Shown here in pieces: positions 52,842 through 60,714 of a DNA stretch of 64,000 bases. The stretch is from an uncultured Poribacteria bacterium (lineage in GTDB: Bacteria > Poribacteria > WGA-4E > WGA-3G): assembly GCA_951812525.1 (NCBI GenBank), contig OX638316.1:2408506-2472505 (forward strand), in the 5' to 3' direction. Position 1 is the first letter of the stretch; each line of letters starts with the position of its first letter. The translations under genes and the position numbers were made by a program. The notes under the pieces were generated by a model. It saw nothing but the letters and a program-made list of their open reading frames with translations. It did not search any database and was not told where the DNA came from.

Positions 52842-53840
52842 ATGTTAATGACAGAGCAAATCGCTAAATGGGCTTTCAAACAGGGCCCGAAATTGTTATG
52901 CGGTTTAATACCCCTTTTCTTTCTTATCCTAGCGGTGTCGCCGGTCAGTTATGCCGGAGTGGATTCCATGCCACATCTGCGGCTTGGTGCCGGTGCACGC
53001 TCGATTGGCTTAGGCGGTGCCTTCACAGCAATCGCCGATGATGCCACCGCAACCGTTTGGAACCCAGCAGGACTCGGCTCCGCAGCGGATTTAAGCATCA
53101 ATTTTTCAACACAACAGCTTGATCTCGATAGAAGCCATAACTTCATCGCATTGACAAAAGCGCTTGGTTCAGCCGGATCCATCGGACTTGCTGTCACAAA
53201 CGCAGGTGTCAGCGGTATCCAGCAATACGATCAAAACGAACGCTATGGTGGAGAATTCAACTACAGCACAAATGCCTATTCCCTTTCTTACGGCATTGGT
53301 CTCGGGAACTTCAGTATCGGTCTAACGGGTCGTATGCTTGCGGATAATTTCGGCGCAGACGGTGTTGAAAACGCGAGTGGCTTTGGCGGCGTAGATGTGG
53401 GACTGATGGGACATGCCCTGCACATAGATATTGGGGAAGAAAAGGTGCCAACCTTCCACTATGGTGTTGCTGTTAAATACCTCGGGGCAGCCCTTGGCGA
53501 AGACACAGTACCGATGGTGGCTAATCTCGGTGTGGCATACAATCTCTATATGGGCAATGTCGTCACATTCGCAGCAGATCTGGAACAAGAGTTCGTGAAC
53601 CTTGACCAAAGTGCCACGAGTCTAAGACTCGGTGCTGAATATACGATTCTCACTTACAAATCAACTGCTCTTGCCATTCGAGGTGGTGTCAGAGCATCAC
53701 GCGATGTCCAAAACCTCTTCGGTGGGTTTGGCGTGAATATTGGTGGACTGCAGATTGACTATGCCATCCAAGATGGTATGGCGAGTGAAATCCAAGGAGT
53801 CGGGTCAACTCACTTTGCTTCCCTCTCTTATAGATATTAA
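52842..53840 (+). CDS. PorV/UPF0164-type outer-membrane beta-barrel protein
   Basis: A 332-residue outer-membrane protein, start ATG after AAGGAGGATAT; the ATG at 52818 is too early for that site. The signal peptide ends near residue 40 (LLCGLIPLFFLILAVSPVSYA). Then comes the family motif LRLGAGARSIGLGGAFTAIADDATATVWNPAGLG, split here as RLGAGARSIGLGGAFTAI and DDATATVWNPAGLG. The rest alternates in short beta strands and ends in SLSYRY with a C-terminal aromatic, as in barrels. PorV-type proteins are shuttle or attachment parts of type IX secretion in Bacteroidetes, and relatives occur widely. It follows the giant protein by 72 nt and precedes the LysM gene by 12 nt. Confidence 0.88.
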   Translation: MLMTEQIAKWAFKQGPKLLCGLIPLFFLILAVSPVSYAGVDSMPHLRLGAGARSIGLGGAFTAIADDATATVWNPAGLGSAADLSINFSTQQLDLDRSHNFIALTKALGSAGSIGLAVTNAGVSGIQQYDQNERYGGEFNYSTNAYSLSYGIGLGNFSIGLTGRMLADNFGADGVENASGFGGVDVGLMGHALHIDIGEEKVPTFHYGVAVKYLGAALGEDTVPMVANLGVAYNLYMGNVVTFAADLEQEFVNLDQSATSLRLGAEYTILTYKSTALAIRGGVRASRDVQNLFGGFGVNIGGLQIDYAIQDGMASEIQGVGSTHFASLSYRY

Positions 53841-53852
53841 AGGAGAAAATGA

Positions 53853-54716
53853 ATGGAAATGATAAGAGGCACGCTGAAGTTAGCATTGATTCTGTACATC
53901 TGCGCAGCACTCAGTGGTGTTTATGTGTTATCCGCCTCGGCGAAAATCACACCGCACGATGGTGATGAGGATACCATGCTCATTACTATTGTGAAAGGGG
54001 ACACTCTCTGGGATCTCTGCCAACAGCATCTCAAGGATCCACTCCAGTGGCGTGAACTGAGTAAATACAACGACTTCACTAATCCACACCTCATCTATCC
54101 CGGTGAAGAATTGCGTATTCCTGTCGCTATGGCGAAGGAAGTCGTTGCAGTTGCTGAGGAAGAGGTTGCTGAATATCAGGCAGAACTAGAAAGGCTAAAA
54201 GTAGAATTAGCCGAATCTGAAGCGACGCGGGATAAACTGGAAGCAGAAATTAGCGGACTCAACGAGAGTATGGCGCAACTCAAGGCGCAACTTAAGGCGT
54301 TTGAGGACAGCTTGAAATCACAAGAGCAGTTGATGGATGCCGTGAGTCAATCCGGTGAGGCAATCGCCTCAAGCGTCAAAGAGGCACTCGCAGCAAACAA
54401 AGCTGCTATTCTTCACGAAATCGCTCACCTTGATGAACATCTTGAAGCAGCAGCTTCGATGCTCGAAGAGCGCGAGATGAATGCCAAAGCTACACACGAA
54501 GTCATTGAAGCTATCCAAGCGGATGTGAAGATGCTTTTGAGCCAAGTTGAAGCCAATCAAAAGGCAATCAATGAAGTCAAGATGATACTTGAAAATGCCA
54601 AGGGTGTGCACGAGGAGCTTTCCTCATCCAAGCGCGCTTTGGTGTTCCTGACAACGGTCGCAGCGGGTATCGGATTGTTTGTTATCGGTTCTATCGGTGG
54701 CCGCAGCGGCGAGTAA
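53853..54716 (+). CDS. LysM-domain coiled-coil envelope protein
   Basis: A 287-residue protein, start ATG after AAAGGAGAAAATGA. Its signal sequence is around residues 8-30 (LALILYICAALSGVYVLSASA). A single LysM domain follows (ITIVKGDTLWDLCQQHL ... NPHLIYPGEELRIP), which binds peptidoglycan. A long coiled coil runs over about 97-260 (AELERLKVELAESEATRDK). The C-terminal hydrophobic segment (ALVFLTTVAAGIGLFVIGS) could be a second membrane anchor. It may tie the wall to a membrane and position the surface complex. Third gene of the operon, ended by a terminator at 54737. Confidence 0.9.
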   Translation: MEMIRGTLKLALILYICAALSGVYVLSASAKITPHDGDEDTMLITIVKGDTLWDLCQQHLKDPLQWRELSKYNDFTNPHLIYPGEELRIPVAMAKEVVAVAEEEVAEYQAELERLKVELAESEATRDKLEAEISGLNESMAQLKAQLKAFEDSLKSQEQLMDAVSQSGEAIASSVKEALAANKAAILHEIAHLDEHLEAAASMLEEREMNAKATHEVIEAIQADVKMLLSQVEANQKAINEVKMILENAKGVHEELSSSKRALVFLTTVAAGIGLFVIGSIGGRSGE

Positions 54717-54736
54717 ACAAAACTCATCACCTTTTT

Positions 54737-54774
54737 AGGCAGGGAAGGTGTCAACCACCTCCCTGCCTTTTTTA
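54737..54774 (+). terminator. Rho-independent terminator of the surface operon
   Basis: AGGCAGGGA and TCCCTGCCT stem with extension through AGGTG/CCACC, then TTTTTT. Confidence 0.9.
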
Positions 54775-54807
54775 TAGGGTTTGCTATCGTGTAAAGGTAC
54801 TCGGTAT

Positions 54808-55431
54808 ATGTCAGCAAATACCTCTAAATATCCTCAGCCTCCCTTCACTCAGGCAATTGCGCTCTCTGGTGATAGAGCCGGGAGTAAGGGAATGTTCCAA
54901 TTCACCGGTTTCGCTTGGATATATGACGCGAAAGTTGTTCTTGTGCAAGGTGATGTACAAAGCCTGAAGGCGACGCCAGAGTGGAGACAACTCTTGCGCC
55001 TGATTAACCTTGCTCGTCGTCTTAGAAAGCCTATTATTTTGTGGAATCTTCCTGTTGTACATATTGCTACGGAGCAACGTAAAACTTCGTTAGCCAACAC
55101 GCAGGCGATTCAGAACACCGAATTGGCACTGCTGAAGCTGCCATACCCTGTTATTTCAGTCTTTGACGAAAATTACGATGGCACGTATCCGTCTCCGGAA
55201 CGAATCTGGAGCGATGGCGTTGTACTGCTAGGGTCCTCAGATACCCAACTTTCTGAGTCTGAGAAAGTCAAAATACCCCGACAGTCAACAGAAATCTCCT
55301 CTGTAATTTTGGACCTCCTTGCTCAAGCGGAGGCTATACCGACTTCAGAATTAATCGCGAATCGGAGTGCGTCTTTGCAGATGTTTGCTAAAACCAAAGC
55401 TGAATTTTCGTCAAAATTGCCGTCCCGGTGA
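54808..55431 (+). CDS. AccA-like (carboxyltransferase/crotonase fold) protein, divergent
   Basis: A 207-residue protein, ATG at 54808 after AAAGG. The order of motifs resembles the acetyl-CoA carboxyltransferase alpha domain: LSGDRAGSKGMFQFTGFAW, KVVLVQGDVQSLKA, WRQLLRLINLARRLRKPIIL, QAIQNTELALLKLPYPVISV. But the glycine-rich oxyanion and CoA-binding loops of active AccA (PGAYPG, EGGSGGA) are missing, replaced by NLPVVHI and DENYDGTY. So it is likely a non-catalytic or repurposed relative. It sits 12 nt before a CDP-alcohol phosphatidyltransferase gene. The remote relation is inferred by eye. Confidence 0.55.
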   Translation: MSANTSKYPQPPFTQAIALSGDRAGSKGMFQFTGFAWIYDAKVVLVQGDVQSLKATPEWRQLLRLINLARRLRKPIILWNLPVVHIATEQRKTSLANTQAIQNTELALLKLPYPVISVFDENYDGTYPSPERIWSDGVVLLGSSDTQLSESEKVKIPRQSTEISSVILDLLAQAEAIPTSELIANRSASLQMFAKTKAEFSSKLPSR

Positions 55432-55443
55432 GGAAATCTTGCG

Positions 55444-56067
55444 ATGTTTGAAGCAAAATTGAAGCCTCGTCTTGAGATTATTTTGTCTGCTGTTGCAAAT
55501 AAAATGGTTGCATTCGGTATCACAGCGAATATGGTGACGCTCTTTGGATTCGTCGTGAACCTCGTCGCAACTTTTTATATGGCGACCGGACGCCTCGTTG
55601 TCGGTGGCATTCTGATTTTATTTGGCGGGAGTTTTGATATGATAGATGGAGCGGTTGCCCGTGCCCAGACAAACCTTCGGCCATCAGGGGCACTCTTAGA
55701 CTCCGTGATTGATCGTTATTCGGAAGGTTTTCTTTTTCTTGGAGCCCTCATCTATTTTTATAGTTTGGAGAGTTTGATAGGGATAATTCTCGCATTTGGC
55801 GCATGGTTTGGTTCAATCTTAGTAAGTTATGTAAGGGCGAGAGCAGAAGGACTGCAGATTAGTTGTAAAGTTGGGATCATGCAACGTCCAGAGCGCATTG
55901 TCTTACTCGGTGCTGGGGCACTACTCCAAGGGTTACTGTGGCAAAAATTTCCTATCATCGAGGCTGATGCCCTGATTCTACTTTGTGTGCTTGGGTTACT
56001 CACACTCACAACCCATGTAACCGCACTCCATCGACTCATTTTTTCCTACCAAGAATTGAACCGCTAA
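55444..56067 (+). CDS. CDP-alcohol phosphatidyltransferase
   Basis: A 207-residue membrane enzyme making a phospholipid from CDP-diacylglycerol and an alcohol. The signature DGAVARAQTNLRPSGALLD continues to SVID, matching the DGxxAR(x8)GxxxDxxxD pattern with its Mg/CDP ligands. Spans such as MVTLFGFVVNLVATFYMATG and ALIYFYSLESLIGIILAFGA are visible. It resembles phosphatidylinositol-phosphate-synthase-like proteins but the alcohol is open. Its stop overlaps the stop of the convergent TSUP gene by 4 nt. Confidence 0.92.
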   Translation: MFEAKLKPRLEIILSAVANKMVAFGITANMVTLFGFVVNLVATFYMATGRLVVGGILILFGGSFDMIDGAVARAQTNLRPSGALLDSVIDRYSEGFLFLGALIYFYSLESLIGIILAFGAWFGSILVSYVRARAEGLQISCKVGIMQRPERIVLLGAGALLQGLLWQKFPIIEADALILLCVLGLLTLTTHVTALHRLIFSYQELNR

Positions 56068-56834
56068 GCTCCACGCACACTCAGCCAAACGAGACGGATA
56101 GCAAAAGCAATTACGGCGACAATTAGCATCACTTTAATCCACTTGTCCCCTTTTTCGACTGCCCAATGGCTGCCAAGCCATGCACCACATGCGTTACCAA
56201 CTGCCAATGTCGGTCCTAAATACCAATTAACTTTGCCTTCCATGATAAAAATACCAAGCGCAACCACGGTATAAAAGAAGATAACAAAAACTTTGATAGC
56301 ATTAGTCCGGACTAAGTCCATGCCGGTAAGAAGGCGCAGTGCAGTTATAATAAGTAAACCCACACCTGCTTGGATGAATCCGCCATAAATCCCGATAAAG
56401 AAAAAAACTACTATCGGGATGATTTTGGAGTGCTTGCCTCCACTTTCAATCCTGTCCTTCAATCGTTCGGTCGGGTTGAGTAGTGTTAAAACCAGCATAA
56501 CGATCATCACAACAGCGAGAATTAGGTTGAATACCGAGTCCTTGATATCAACTGCTATTGTAGCGCCTATCACGGCACCGATAACCGCTGGCACAGCGAG
56601 TACAATGCTGTAACTAAAATCGGAGACCCCTTTACGACGGAATCCCATGATCGCACTGAAGTTTTGAAAGAAAATAGCGACTCTGTTGGTCCCGTTTGCT
56701 ACCGCAGATTCGAGCCCAAGAAAGATTAGCATGGGCAGAGCTAACAATGAACCACCAAAGGCGACTGTGTTTAAGAAACCTGCAGCAATACCTGTCCCGA
56801 AGAGCAAGACAACGTGTAGAAGGTTAAATTCCAC
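56064..56834 (-). CDS. TSUP (TauE/SafE) family membrane transporter
   Basis: A 256-residue polytopic membrane protein with seven to eight spans. The TSUP signature is visible at the start (GTGIAAGFLNTVAFGGSLLA) and in the second half (GIYGGFIQAGVGLLIITAL). Members carry sulfite, sulfonates or other small anions. It starts with GTG at 56834, 12 nt after a small membrane-protein gene and in the same direction as a MetE-like enzyme. Confidence 0.9.
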   Translation of the reverse strand: MEFNLLHVVLLFGTGIAAGFLNTVAFGGSLLALPMLIFLGLESAVANGTNRVAIFFQNFSAIMGFRRKGVSDFSYSIVLAVPAVIGAVIGATIAVDIKDSVFNLILAVVMIVMLVLTLLNPTERLKDRIESGGKHSKIIPIVVFFFIGIYGGFIQAGVGLLIITALRLLTGMDLVRTNAIKVFVIFFYTVVALGIFIMEGKVNWYLGPTLAVGNACGAWLGSHWAVEKGDKWIKVMLIVAVIAFAIRLVWLSVRGA

Positions 56835-56846
56835 TTTAGGTTTTTG

Positions 56847-57125
56847 TTACCTCCTTTTTTTGGTTAAATCGGATGGTGCTTGGCGATATTTCGCAATTCC
56901 AATCAAGATGAGAGCGACAAGGTTGCCTGCAACGATGCCGCTGCCGAGTCCGACAATACCTAAGAAACCGAAAATCTGAACCAGTCCATTTCCAAATGGA
57001 CATTGCCAGTTATTCATGAAAATAGCACGGGCAGGAATTAGCACGCCAATTATAAAACCGACACCGGCAGCCACAGCGGAAATCGTCTGGATTTTTTTAA
57101 AGCCTGGAAGCTGCATTTCAAACAT
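56847..57125 (-). CDS. Small two-span membrane protein
   Basis: A 92-residue protein, start ATG at 57125 after AAGGAACTCCC; the longer open frame overlaps the upstream gene. Two spans are predicted (TISAVAAGVGFIIGVLIPA and LVQIFGFLGIVGLGSGIVAG) with a short loop containing NNWQCPFGNG. No family is recognised. Close spacing (17 nt after the MetE-like gene, 12 nt before the TSUP gene) supports an operon role, perhaps with the transporter. Confidence 0.75.
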   Translation of the reverse strand: MFEMQLPGFKKIQTISAVAAGVGFIIGVLIPARAIFMNNWQCPFGNGLVQIFGFLGIVGLGSGIVAGNLVALILIGIAKYRQAPSDLTKKRR

Positions 57126-57142
57126 GGGAGTTCCTTGCCTAT

Positions 57143-58162
57143 CTATGCGGTACCGAGGTACCGATCCCGTCCTTGTACTAAAGCCTCTATTTTCCGGTCT
57201 ACCACGGAGCGTTGCAACATCCAAAAGCCACAATCCGGATGTACCCAGCCAATCCGTCCCGCACCTAATACCTTTTCCGCTTTTTCTATGCTGGACGCTA
57301 CGGCATCAGCAGTCTCAATCGGATTGACTTTTACATCAATCACCCCAATACCGAGGACAATATCCGACGAGACAGCCTTAAGCGCCTCTAAATCTGCCTC
57401 AGGGCGGTGTTTCAACTCCAAAACAAGGTGGTCGCACCGCAGCATATTTAAGAAGTCAATGAGGGCATTCCAGTTTCCTTTCTGGATAACCTGCCCGCCG
57501 TAGTTGCCAAAGCAGAAGTGAACTGCTTTTTCTCCGCTAAATGCATCGAGAACAACATTAATCGCCGCAGCGGCGCGAGGACCGTCTTGCGGGTTTCCTG
57601 GTATATTTGCTTCATCAATTTGAAGACAGGCACAATCGAGGTCGCGTACCTGTGCTGCTAATACTTCTGCCAAAGCGGTGAGCAAGGCATCGAAGTCACC
57701 GTAGTGTTTATCCAGTAGTGTTCGCGCAAGCATATAAGGACTTGTCACCGTAAACTTGATATCCTTACCGGCAACGCTCACAGCACGTTCACAATCAGAA
57801 ACAAGGTTTAGCGTGCCTTCACCCAACGCGTTCTCGACAACGCCAGCAGGTTTTGCTCGGAATGACATCGTTTGCATCTGCCTAAACTCATACCATTCTT
57901 GTCGTCCTACCTCTGATCTAACACCAGAGAGTGGGCGAAGAAAATAATCAATCATTCCATTGGTATCTGGGTGGTTGGCATCAAAACGGTAGAGTTCACC
58001 ATCCGTTGGTAGTTCAATACCACGTTGCCGTTGGGTATCTACAACGACGCGTGTCGCATCAAGGAGGGTCTGTTCCGTTGGGGTCGATAGGAGCCACATC
58101 GGCACCGGATAAGAGCCGACAGTTGTGGTCAAAATTTCTGGTTTTTTTGATAGGTCTTTCAC
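57143..58162 (-). CDS. MetE C-terminal-type methyltransferase (core-MetE-like)
   Basis: A 339-residue zinc methyltransferase-type TIM barrel. It opens TTTVGSYPVP and has DGELYRFD, a barrel strand with His/Cys ligands (VHFCFGNYGG), Glu in LVLELKHRP and Cys in WVHPDCGFWML, the ligands of cobalamin-independent methionine synthase. The N-terminal half of full MetE is absent, as in archaeal-type core MetE or epoxyalkane:coenzyme M transferase relatives. It may transfer a methyl group to a thiol. The operon with a TSUP carrier points to sulfur compounds. Confidence 0.88.
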   Translation of the reverse strand: MKDLSKKPEILTTTVGSYPVPMWLLSTPTEQTLLDATRVVVDTQRQRGIELPTDGELYRFDANHPDTNGMIDYFLRPLSGVRSEVGRQEWYEFRQMQTMSFRAKPAGVVENALGEGTLNLVSDCERAVSVAGKDIKFTVTSPYMLARTLLDKHYGDFDALLTALAEVLAAQVRDLDCACLQIDEANIPGNPQDGPRAAAAINVVLDAFSGEKAVHFCFGNYGGQVIQKGNWNALIDFLNMLRCDHLVLELKHRPEADLEALKAVSSDIVLGIGVIDVKVNPIETADAVASSIEKAEKVLGAGRIGWVHPDCGFWMLQRSVVDRKIEALVQGRDRYLGTA

Positions 58163-58171
58163 AGATTTAAC

Positions 58172-59185
58172 TCAATTTTGTACCAGTTCAAAGGATTCGA
58201 GTTCAAAAACAGTTTCGACTGTCAAATCACCGCGGGTTTGTGCCTGCGTAAATTTAATAATACCGATATCCGGCGCGACCCATTTCTTCACGACAGTAAT
58301 GTCAAGTGGGAAATTCTGGTTTCCTATATCAAATCCCCACCGAAATGATTCTTGAACCTGAAAGACATGTTCAAAAGTTCCAGCTGGTACAGTCACTGTC
58401 TCTTCTGAAAGCACTTCAAACTCGTCAAGCCCTTCGCCGATCGGAAAAAGTTCGGGGACTAATTGTGCCTGAAATTTGGCATCCCATTTATTACCCGGAA
58501 TGAGTGGGAATTGATATAATGGCAGATAGGGTACGAACAGGATTGTATCACTCGTACCAGATGTTGTATTCTGGGCGTGTTGGACGATAGCTGAGACTTC
58601 ACCTTTCTCGTCAACACTCGTGCCGAGATAAGAGTAGTTTACAACGTTTTCCAAGCCTTCAGCCTTATTAGATTTCTGGAGGACGAAACTCTCAATGGTT
58701 TCTCCACCTGCTCGTTGAATTTGGATGGTGTCCACGATTTCAAACGTAATTTCAGCGCCGCTTGGGTCTCGATAGTGCCAAACGTTCCCGACTGCCAATG
58801 GATAATAGTCTCCTGGACGAGTTCGCCACACTTGGATATCAATCGTACTCGTTGTGGTGTTTTCACCGTCGCTTACTGTAACCTCAATCTGATACTTCTC
58901 TTCGGTTTGTGGTGCCCGCCAGAGGGCGCCAGAGTCGTTTTCTATTAATTCACCGTCTGTCGCAGACCATGTGTATGATAAAACATCATTCTCAAGATCA
59001 GAAGCTTTCAAACGGATTTGCACCTCTGTTCCGGGCGCAATTATATCTGATTCGGCTTCAAAGACTAAAATACTCGGCGCGAGGTTTGCGCCATTCGGGC
59101 CACTCTCACCGCAACCTACTCCAACACCAATAAGCAAAATCCAGAGGATTTTCCAAGCATTAACTGCTTTTTTGACTTTCATCAC
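58172..59185 (-). CDS. Lipoprotein with a PKD/Ig-like domain
   Basis: A 337-residue predicted lipoprotein. The lipobox is LLIGVGVGC around residue 25, giving Cys25 as the acylated residue. Next is an Ig/PKD-like domain (LKASDLENDVLSYTWSATDG ... EVTVSDGENTTTSTID). The C-terminal half has a repeated beta pattern (VGNVWHYRDPSGAEITFEIV, VTVPAGTFEHVFQVQ) of a kind seen in many uncharacterised poribacterial or Bacteroidetes lipoproteins. Located 9 nt upstream of the MetE-like gene on the same strand, so it probably heads that transcript. Confidence 0.82.
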   Translation of the reverse strand: MMKVKKAVNAWKILWILLIGVGVGCGESGPNGANLAPSILVFEAESDIIAPGTEVQIRLKASDLENDVLSYTWSATDGELIENDSGALWRAPQTEEKYQIEVTVSDGENTTTSTIDIQVWRTRPGDYYPLAVGNVWHYRDPSGAEITFEIVDTIQIQRAGGETIESFVLQKSNKAEGLENVVNYSYLGTSVDEKGEVSAIVQHAQNTTSGTSDTILFVPYLPLYQFPLIPGNKWDAKFQAQLVPELFPIGEGLDEFEVLSEETVTVPAGTFEHVFQVQESFRWGFDIGNQNFPLDITVVKKWVAPDIGIIKFTQAQTRGDLTVETVFELESFELVQN

Positions 59186-59283
59186 ATTTCCTCCCTAGGC
59201 ACGACCTTGTCCACATAATACCCGTAAACTTTGGTGGCAGGTTCGCTGGGAAGTATCTTTAGTCAGGCGATACGCTCGTTTTT

Positions 59284-60024
59284 TCATGCGTTCAAGGGTT
59301 TCCCACGTAAGACTTCCCGAGATTGGGTTTCACCATTCCCTGTCACATTGTAGGCAAATGTGTTCATCAATCGATCGTTCACTGAATTATTCGGGGCAGA
59401 ACCGTGAATAATGAGTGCGTTGAAAAATATACCATCTCCGGGTTCCATTTCCACGGCGACAGCGTCTTCGCGTTCTTGATAGTGGCCAGGTAAGAACACT
59501 CCAAATGTTTGCTGTTTCCGTTCATGCTCCTGTAAGCCCCATTTATGGCTCCCAGGTACGAACTGAATACACCCGTTCTCAAGGTTCGCTTCGCTTATGG
59601 CTAATTGGCAATTAATCATTACCGGCTTGTTGTTATCATTTTTCCAGTACGCGTAATCCTGATGCCACGGGATGGCTGTTCCATCCCCACCGGCCTTTGG
59701 GAGCAATTTGCTGTGATATAGTGCGATATTTTCACCCATTAACGCTTCTAATATATCCAACACCTCATCGGAGCGAAGCAGACGATTGAGCGTCGCACTC
59801 ACCAGTTCACTGTGCATTAACTGCTTGATACGCGGCGGATGGTCCTCTGAATCGTAGACTTCCCAAGAAATCCCAACACCCTCTGTTGGTTGTTCTGCCA
59901 TGCGATTATGTATATTTTCGATCTCTTCGCAGATTCGCGTGATGTCTCCTGAAGAAACAAGCCCTTTTTTCAAGAAATAGCCGTTTGTTTCATAGAATTC
60001 TAATTCTTTACGCGTCATTCCCAT
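59284..60024 (-). CDS. Phytanoyl-CoA dioxygenase family protein
   Basis: A 246-residue Fe(II)/2-oxoglutarate oxygenase. Ligands: HQD in IPWHQDYAYWKND and the His in IHGSAPNNSVNDR. NGCIQFVPGSHKWGLQ is the family signature. I start it at the ATG at 60024, preceded by TAAGGAGAAATTGT; the track frame from 60090 adds a basic leader that overlaps this ribosome binding site. Third PhyH in the window. Substrate unknown. Confidence 0.93.
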   Translation of the reverse strand: MGMTRKELEFYETNGYFLKKGLVSSGDITRICEEIENIHNRMAEQPTEGVGISWEVYDSEDHPPRIKQLMHSELVSATLNRLLRSDEVLDILEALMGENIALYHSKLLPKAGGDGTAIPWHQDYAYWKNDNNKPVMINCQLAISEANLENGCIQFVPGSHKWGLQEHERKQQTFGVFLPGHYQEREDAVAVEMEPGDGIFFNALIIHGSAPNNSVNDRLMNTFAYNVTGNGETQSREVLRGKPLNA

Positions 60025-60324
60025 ACAATTTCTCCTTAGCCTCTTTGGCGGGACCTTGGTCCCATTTCCAGTTGTAGACTTGATTCGCAAAACGAAGTGG
60101 CACTGGTTTTTTCTTCTAAATAATTATAAAGTATACATCAAACCTTCGGAAAAATCAAAGTATTTTCGCGTAAACTGTGCCGTTAAACGCATCACTTTAG
60201 AAAAGGGTTTACTTTCCATCCAAGCCTTGCTAAAATATACGTGGATTGGAGCTTAAACGCACCCATACTTATACAGTCGCTATTAGTATGTTCTACCTTG
60301 TAAATCTTGAATAAACGCCAGAAA

Positions 60325-60678
60325 ATGGAGTTAAAAATTGATATGGATTATACGCTCGAAAATTGCCAAAAGCTCGTAGATGATTGGGTCCAGACTTTTG
60401 GGGTCCGTTATTTTTCCGAGTTAACCAATACCGCTATCCTTATGGAGGAGGTAGGAGAATTAGCGCGGATTATGGCACGCCAATACGGCGAACAAAGCTT
60501 CAAGGAGAACGAGAGAGACTTGGATCTCGGCGACGAGATGGCTGATATTCTCTTTGTACTTATCTGTCTTGCGAATCAGACAGGCGTTGAGCTTGAGGAC
60601 GCATTCAAAAAATCTATGGAAAAAAAGACACATCGAGATAAAGAGCGTCACCGTGGAAATCCGAAACTTCAAAAATAA
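60325..60678 (+). CDS. MazG-like nucleotide pyrophosphohydrolase
   Basis: A 117-residue all-alpha NTP pyrophosphohydrolase. The metal site is MEEVGELARIMARQYGE followed by LGDEMADILFVLICLAN, i.e. the EExxE...ExxD pattern of MazG/dUTPase-like enzymes. It would hydrolyse non-canonical or surplus nucleotides. The start could be the ATG at 60325 or at 60343; neither has an ideal ribosome binding site (GGAG lies 12 nt before the second). The C-terminus is basic. It is followed 36 nt later by a lipoprotein gene. Confidence 0.88.
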   Translation: MELKIDMDYTLENCQKLVDDWVQTFGVRYFSELTNTAILMEEVGELARIMARQYGEQSFKENERDLDLGDEMADILFVLICLANQTGVELEDAFKKSMEKKTHRDKERHRGNPKLQK

Positions 60679-60714
60679 ACAGTGTAGTCCTTTCTCCGCC
60701 CAAGGAAACCGACG

